From the NCBI GenBank assembly GCA_021781655.1, contig JAJXWJ010000022.1, positions 1 through 49,078 on the forward strand: a stretch of DNA of 49,078 nt. The letters are read 5' to 3'. The translations under genes and the position numbers were made by a program. Positions within the stretch are counted from its first letter, which is position 1. Every line of letters starts with the position of its first letter. Shown here piece after piece: positions 45,157 through 49,078 of the stretch. The notes below the pieces were generated by a model. The model was not told the origin of the DNA and searched no databases. It worked only from the letters and a program-made list of their open reading frames with translations. The DNA is from Bacillota bacterium (GTDB lineage Bacteria > Bacillota > Clostridia > Clostridiales > Clostridiaceae).

Positions 45157-46026
45157 ATGAATGTTAATAGAAATGAAAAGTGCTGGTGTGGGAGTGGATT
45201 GAAATATAAAAAATGCCACCTTAACTTTGATGAAAAATTAGATGAACTTGCTCGTAGTGGAAAAGAGGTACCGTCAAGAGAACTTATCAAAAACGAAGTT
45301 GAAATAGAAGGAATTAGAAAAAGTGCAAAGATTACCAAAGGCGTTTTGGATCTAGTTTTTGATAATATAAAAGAAGGCATGAGCACAGAACAATTAGACA
45401 AAATTGCATATGACTATACAGTTTCAATGGGTGGGATTCCTGCTCCTTTAAATTATATGGGATTTCCGAAGAGTATTTGTACATCAATTAATAACGAAAT
45501 TTGTCATGGTATTCCTAGTAAAGATATTATTTTGAAAAATGGAGATATTATAAATGTAGATGTTTCAACGATTTTAGATGGTTATTATTCAGATGCGTCA
45601 AGGATGTACATAATTGGTGAGGCAAGGGAAGAAGCAAAAAAACTAGTTGAAGTTGCTAAGGAATGTTTATATAAAGGAATAGAGGCAGTAAAGCCTTGGG
45701 GTAACTTAGGTGATATAGGTGAAGCTGTAATGAAATATGCTGATAGCTTTGGCTATTCAGTAGTACGTGATTTTGGTGGGCATGGAATTGGATTAGAGTT
45801 TCATGAAGATCCCTTTGTAGCTCATGTTGGAAATAAAGGTGAAGGAATGGTTCTTGCACCAGGAATGGTTTTTACAATTGAGCCTATGATAAATGCTGGA
45901 GGTTATGAGCTATATGTAGATGAGGAAAATGAATGGACTACTTATACTGTAGATGGGAGTTTATCAGCTCAATGGGAGCATACAGTTTTAGTTACTGAAA
46001 CAGGAATAGAAATTTTAACGATATAA
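45157..46026 (+). CDS. map: Methionine aminopeptidase with N-terminal SEC-C motif
   Basis: ATG 45157 is chosen because AAAGGGATGAT sits just before it; the frame opens at GTG 45130. The 289-residue enzyme removes N-terminal methionine from new proteins. Residues 1-22 form a SEC-C zinc motif (CWCGSGLKYKKCH), which in other proteins contacts the ribosome. The pita-bread core has ICHGIPS, NVDVSTILDGYYSDASRM (metal ligands Asp), GHGIGLEFHE (ligand His), TIEPMI (ligand Glu) and WEHTVLVTE (ligand Glu). It is a type I enzyme. A very strong terminator follows the stop. Confidence 0.92.
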   Translation: MNVNRNEKCWCGSGLKYKKCHLNFDEKLDELARSGKEVPSRELIKNEVEIEGIRKSAKITKGVLDLVFDNIKEGMSTEQLDKIAYDYTVSMGGIPAPLNYMGFPKSICTSINNEICHGIPSKDIILKNGDIINVDVSTILDGYYSDASRMYIIGEAREEAKKLVEVAKECLYKGIEAVKPWGNLGDIGEAVMKYADSFGYSVVRDFGGHGIGLEFHEDPFVAHVGNKGEGMVLAPGMVFTIEPMINAGGYELYVDEENEWTTYTVDGSLSAQWEHTVLVTETGIEILTI

Positions 46027-46070
46027 ATAAAAGTTCCTTTATTATAAATATAATAAAGGAACTTTTATTT
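46025..46070. terminator. 22-bp perfect stem terminator after map
   Basis: Positions 46025-46046 and 46049-46070 are perfect complements around AA, with the core AAGTTCCTTTATTA. It overlaps the last base pairs after the map stop codon and shields the csoR promoter right after it. Confidence 0.92.
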
Positions 46071-46081
46071 ATAAAAAAATA

Positions 46082-46149
46082 TTGACACCAATTTAATTGA
46101 GTGATAATATAAAAACATAAAGCACCACCCCCCATGAGGGGGATGGTTG
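46082..46149 (+). promoter_or_regulatory. csoR-copA promoter with CsoR-type operator
   Basis: TTGACA (46082-46087) and TAATAT (46105-46110) are 17 bases apart. Just after the -10 lies CACCACCCCCCATGAGGGGG and then ATGGTTG (46123-46149), a GC-rich imperfect palindrome in AT-rich surroundings. It has the C-run/G-run shape known for CsoR operators. A copper-free CsoR tetramer bound here would cover the start of transcription. Confidence 0.8.
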
Positions 46150-46189
46150 TCATAAAATTGTGTTGTTAGTATCATAAGGAGAGTTAATT

Positions 46190-46456
46190 ATGAATAAAGA
46201 AAAAATAAATGCCATAAATGCATTAAAAACTTCAAAAGGTCAAATTGAAGGAATTATAAAAATGATAGAAGACGGAAGGTATTGCATGGATGTATCAAAC
46301 CAAATAGTAGCAGCACAATCGCTTTTAAAAAAAGCAAATATTTTAATTTTAAAGCAACATTTAAATCATTGCGTAAAAGAAGCTTTTATTGAAAATAATG
46401 GAGAAAAAAAAGTAGAAGAAATAATAGAATTGTTGTCAAGGGTTATTGATAAATAG
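46190..46456 (+). CDS. csoR: CsoR-family copper-sensing repressor
   Basis: This 88-residue helical repressor has Cys32, His57 and Cys61, with the exact spacing (25 and 4 residues) of the copper-binding Cys-His-Cys set of CsoR, so copper rather than formaldehyde or persulfide is the likely signal. AAGGAGAG precedes ATG 46190. The gene is followed 26 bases later by a copper-type P-ATPase, its expected target. Repression from the operator at 46123-46149, released by Cu(I), would switch on both genes. Confidence 0.92.
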   Translation: MNKEKINAINALKTSKGQIEGIIKMIEDGRYCMDVSNQIVAAQSLLKKANILILKQHLNHCVKEAFIENNGEKKVEEIIELLSRVIDK

Positions 46457-46482
46457 ATGTTGTTAGACAAGGAGGTAGTATA

Positions 46483-48933
46483 ATGGCAAATAAAACTTTA
46501 AAAATAGAAGGAATGACCTGTGCCGCTTGTGCAAGAACAGTAGAAAGAGTGAGCAATAAACTTGAGGGAGTTAAAGATGCAAACGTCAATTTTGCTTCTG
46601 AAAAGTTGAATATAAATTTTGATGAAAATAAAGTTAAGGTCTCTGACATTCAAGCTGTAATAGAAAAGGCTGGTTATAAGGCTTTGATAGAAACTAAAAC
46701 TAAAAATTTGAAACTTGAAGGAATGACTTGCGCTGCTTGTGCAAAGACTATAGAGAGGGTAACAAAAAAGCTTGATGGTGTTACAGAAGCTAATGTTAAT
46801 TTTGCTACAGAAAAATTAAATGTAAGCTATGAAGCATCTAAAGTAAGACTTTCCGATATAAAAAAGGCTATTGAAAAGGCTGGATATAAAGCTTATGAAG
46901 ATGAAATATCTGTAGATATGGATAGAGAAAAGAAAGATAAAGAAATTAAAGCTATATGGAACAGATTTTTGTTTTCAACTTTGTTTTCTGTCCCACTTCT
47001 AATTGTAGCCATGGGACCAATGATTTTAGAACAATTTGGTAATTTTGGCACAATGTCTTTAGTGATTCACCATCTCAAAATTTATGGGTTGTTAGAACTT
47101 ATAATTACTCTTCCAATAATATTTATAGGAAGAAAATATTTTATAGTAGGCTTTAGATCGCTTTTAAAAGGAAGTCCTAATATGGACTCTTTGGTTGCTA
47201 TGGGTACTTCAGCTGCATTTTTATATAGTTTATATGGTGTTTTTAGAATATTAACAGGAAATCAAGAGTTGCAATTATATTTTGAATCAGCAGGTGTAAT
47301 TTTAACTTTAATTACTTTAGGTAAATATTTAGAGGCTGTTTCAAAGGGTAAAACTTCAGAAGCAATTAAAAAGTTAATGGGTCTTACACCTAAAACAGCA
47401 ACAATAATAAGAAATGATTCAGAAGTAGAAATTTCTATCGAAGAGGTAGAAGTTGGAGATATTATTGTAGTAAAACCAGGTGAAAAAATGCCAGTTGATG
47501 GTGTAGTGATAGAAGGCAGCACTTCAGTTGATGAAGCTATGCTTACAGGTGAAAGTATTCCGGTTACAAAAAATATAGGAGATAAAATTATTGGTGCTAG
47601 TATAAATAAAAATGGAGCTATAAAATATAAGACAACTAAAGTTGGAAAAGATACAGCACTTTCTCAAATAATACGATTAGTAGAGGAAGCTCAAGGCTCA
47701 AAAGCCCCAATAGCTAAAATGGCAGATGTTATTTCAAGTTATTTTGTGCCTGTTGTAATGTCACTAGCGCTTATTTCAGCTTTAATATGGTATTTTTCAG
47801 GAAAGGATTTGGTGTTTTCCTTAACTATATTTATTTCAGTTTTAGTCATAGCATGTCCGTGTGCTTTAGGTCTAGCTACTCCAACAGCTATAATGGTTGG
47901 TACTGGAAAAGGAGCAGAATATGGTGTTTTAATTAAAAGTGGTATAGCACTTGAAACAGCATATAAATTAAAAAAGATTGTTTTTGATAAGACTGGTACC
48001 ATAACGGAAGGAAAACCAAAGGTGACGGATATAATACCAGTTAATGAAGAAATAAATAAAGATTATTTATTACAAGTTGCGGCTTCTGGTGAAAAAGGTT
48101 CAGAACATCCTTTAGGTGAAGCTATAGTTAATGCAGCAATAGATAGAGGTTTAGAATTTAAAAAGGTAGAAGGTTTTAAGGCTTTGCCTGGACATGGAAT
48201 AGAAGTTAAAATTGAAAATAAGGATATGCTTCTAGGAAATTTAAAATTGATGAATGATAAAAATATTAACTTATTTGCTTTAGAAAAGATTTCAGATAAG
48301 TTGGCTGAAGAGGGTAAAACTCCTATGTATGTGGCAGCAGAAGGTGAGCTAATGGGAATAATTGCTGTTGCAGATACAGTAAAAGAAAATAGCAGAAAAG
48401 CTATTGAAAATCTTCATAAGCTAGGCATAGAAGTTGCAATGATAACAGGTGATAATAGAAAAACAGCAGCAGCTATAGCAAAACAGGTTGGAATTGATGT
48501 GGTTTTATCTGAAGTATTGCCAGAAGATAAAGCTAAGGAAGTAAAAAAACTACAAGCAGATGGAAGTAAGGTTGCAATGGTAGGGGATGGGATAAATGAT
48601 GCACCTGCACTTGCAGCAGCTGATATAGGAATAGCAATTGGAAGCGGTACCGATGTAGCAATTGAATCTGCTGATATCGTATTAATAAGAAGTGATTTAA
48701 TGGATGTTGCAACAGCAATAGAACTTAGTAAAAAAACTATTAGAAATATAAAACAAAATTTATTTTGGGCTTTTGGATATAATACATTAGGAATACCTGT
48801 TGCAATGGGAATATTATATCTTTTAGGTGGGCCGCTTTTAAATCCAATGATTGCTGCGCTAGCAATGAGTTTTAGTTCAGTTTCAGTTTTAACTAATGCA
48901 CTTAGATTAAAGGGGTTTAAACCTTTAACATAA
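46483..48933 (+). CDS. copA: Copper-exporting P-type ATPase
   Basis: This 816-residue P1B-type pump drives Cu(I) out of the cell. Two N-terminal metal-binding HMA domains carry GMTCAAC with Cys13/Cys16 and Cys83/Cys86. About eight membrane helices follow, with the transport motif Cys458-Pro-Cys460. The phosphorylated Asp502 is in DKTGT, and the hinge motif is MVGDGINDAPALAAADIGIA. The C-terminal helices contain YNTLGIPVAMG and MSFSSVSVLTNALRL, which fit the copper subgroup. AAGGAGG precedes ATG 46483. It is co-transcribed with csoR. Confidence 0.96.
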   Translation: MANKTLKIEGMTCAACARTVERVSNKLEGVKDANVNFASEKLNINFDENKVKVSDIQAVIEKAGYKALIETKTKNLKLEGMTCAACAKTIERVTKKLDGVTEANVNFATEKLNVSYEASKVRLSDIKKAIEKAGYKAYEDEISVDMDREKKDKEIKAIWNRFLFSTLFSVPLLIVAMGPMILEQFGNFGTMSLVIHHLKIYGLLELIITLPIIFIGRKYFIVGFRSLLKGSPNMDSLVAMGTSAAFLYSLYGVFRILTGNQELQLYFESAGVILTLITLGKYLEAVSKGKTSEAIKKLMGLTPKTATIIRNDSEVEISIEEVEVGDIIVVKPGEKMPVDGVVIEGSTSVDEAMLTGESIPVTKNIGDKIIGASINKNGAIKYKTTKVGKDTALSQIIRLVEEAQGSKAPIAKMADVISSYFVPVVMSLALISALIWYFSGKDLVFSLTIFISVLVIACPCALGLATPTAIMVGTGKGAEYGVLIKSGIALETAYKLKKIVFDKTGTITEGKPKVTDIIPVNEEINKDYLLQVAASGEKGSEHPLGEAIVNAAIDRGLEFKKVEGFKALPGHGIEVKIENKDMLLGNLKLMNDKNINLFALEKISDKLAEEGKTPMYVAAEGELMGIIAVADTVKENSRKAIENLHKLGIEVAMITGDNRKTAAAIAKQVGIDVVLSEVLPEDKAKEVKKLQADGSKVAMVGDGINDAPALAAADIGIAIGSGTDVAIESADIVLIRSDLMDVATAIELSKKTIRNIKQNLFWAFGYNTLGIPVAMGILYLLGGPLLNPMIAALAMSFSSVSVLTNALRLKGFKPLT

Positions 48934-48958
48934 ATACAATTTTAGAAGGGAGAAAAGA

Positions 48959-49006
48959 GTGAAAAATAAAGTGAAATTTGAGGCGACCTTAATTAAAGGT
49001 TCCTAA
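48959..49006 (+). pseudogene. 15-codon stub resembling the start of a DUF1905 protein
   Basis: A GTG at 48959 preceded by AGAAGGGAG opens a frame of 15 codons (MKNKVKFEATLIKGS) ending at TAA 49004-49006. VKFEATL resembles the N-terminus of DUF1905 proteins. The rest of such a protein is not present in the next 72 bases, so this is a remnant or a chance match. A terminator overlaps its end. Confidence 0.3.
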
Positions 49007-49019
49007 AAACCTTTTTTTT
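48995..49019 (+). terminator. Intrinsic terminator after copA
   Basis: AAAGGTT (48995-49001) pairs with AACCTTT (49008-49014) and a T-run follows to 49019. A competing ACCTT/AAGGT pairing exists just upstream (48987-49000). It ends the csoR-copA transcript. The final 59 bases of the window show no gene. Confidence 0.75.
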
Positions 49020-49078
49020 ACATTATTAAGAAACTGGTATTAGTTATCGTTGCATTTAACTAATAAAGAAGTATCATA

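Overview
The window looks like chromosomal DNA of a low-GC, strictly anaerobic, endospore-forming Clostridium-type bacterium. The evidence is the AT-rich intergenic DNA, strong GGAGG-type ribosome binding sites, an alpha/beta-type small acid-soluble spore protein (SASP) with a DUF3787 spore protein, a single-chain pyruvate:ferredoxin oxidoreductase, a hybrid cluster protein and a class B sortase. I saw no rRNA, tRNA, CRISPR array, transposase or prophage, and I do not name a species.

Region 1 (1-11.8 kb, + strand): a structured leader followed by a biotin-independent malonate decarboxylase operon: mdcA, mdcC, a fused mdcD-mdcE, mdcG, mdcH, an SGNH hydrolase and the prosthetic-group gene mdcB/citG. 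The operon encodes the catalytic subunits plus the genes that make and load the triphosphoribosyl-dephospho-CoA arm of MdcC. No malonate carrier or mdcR-type regulator is seen. Tightly linked behind it are three soluble proteins that look like pieces of a transporter with no membrane subunit: a DUF1858/solute-binding-like protein, a CxxC-containing P-loop GTPase and an ABC ATPase. The hybrid cluster protein (hcp) follows, closed by a strong bidirectional terminator.

Region 2 (11.8-20.1 kb): a PadR-regulated MFS transporter with a 27-bp palindromic operator over its promoter, a DUF1284 protein, an unrecognised protein, a heterodimeric ABC exporter behind a terminator-like leader, a cupin and an iron-containing alcohol dehydrogenase.

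Region 3 (20.1-28.1 kb): a three-gene module (short-repeat protein, MoxR-like AAA+ ATPase, zincin-VWA protein) that runs convergently into a minus-strand surface cluster (metallophosphoesterase with an NPKTN sorting signal, YibE/F membrane protein, class B sortase). A Crp/Fnr-family regulator lies upstream of that cluster.

Region 4 (28.1-38.5 kb): an isolated LeuC/LeuD-type dehydratase pair, a 1247-residue hybrid histidine kinase with about six PAS domains, a DUF2974-type alpha/beta hydrolase, and a minus-strand permease-permease-ATPase ABC operon of the MacB/FtsX type.

Region 5 (38.5-49.1 kb): nifJ (pyruvate:ferredoxin oxidoreductase) bracketed by two copies of a roughly 330-360 bp palindromic repeat. 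Its arms differ between copies by paired, compensatory changes. Beyond it are the SASP/DUF3787 spore pair, a chemotaxis-type receptor, a SEC-C methionine aminopeptidase, and a csoR-copA copper efflux operon with a GC-rich CsoR-type operator. The window ends in a terminator that covers a 15-codon stub resembling the start of a DUF1905 protein.

Start codons were moved from the longest possible frame wherever the ribosome binding site pointed to an internal start; each case is stated. Family names come from remembered motifs, not from database searches.
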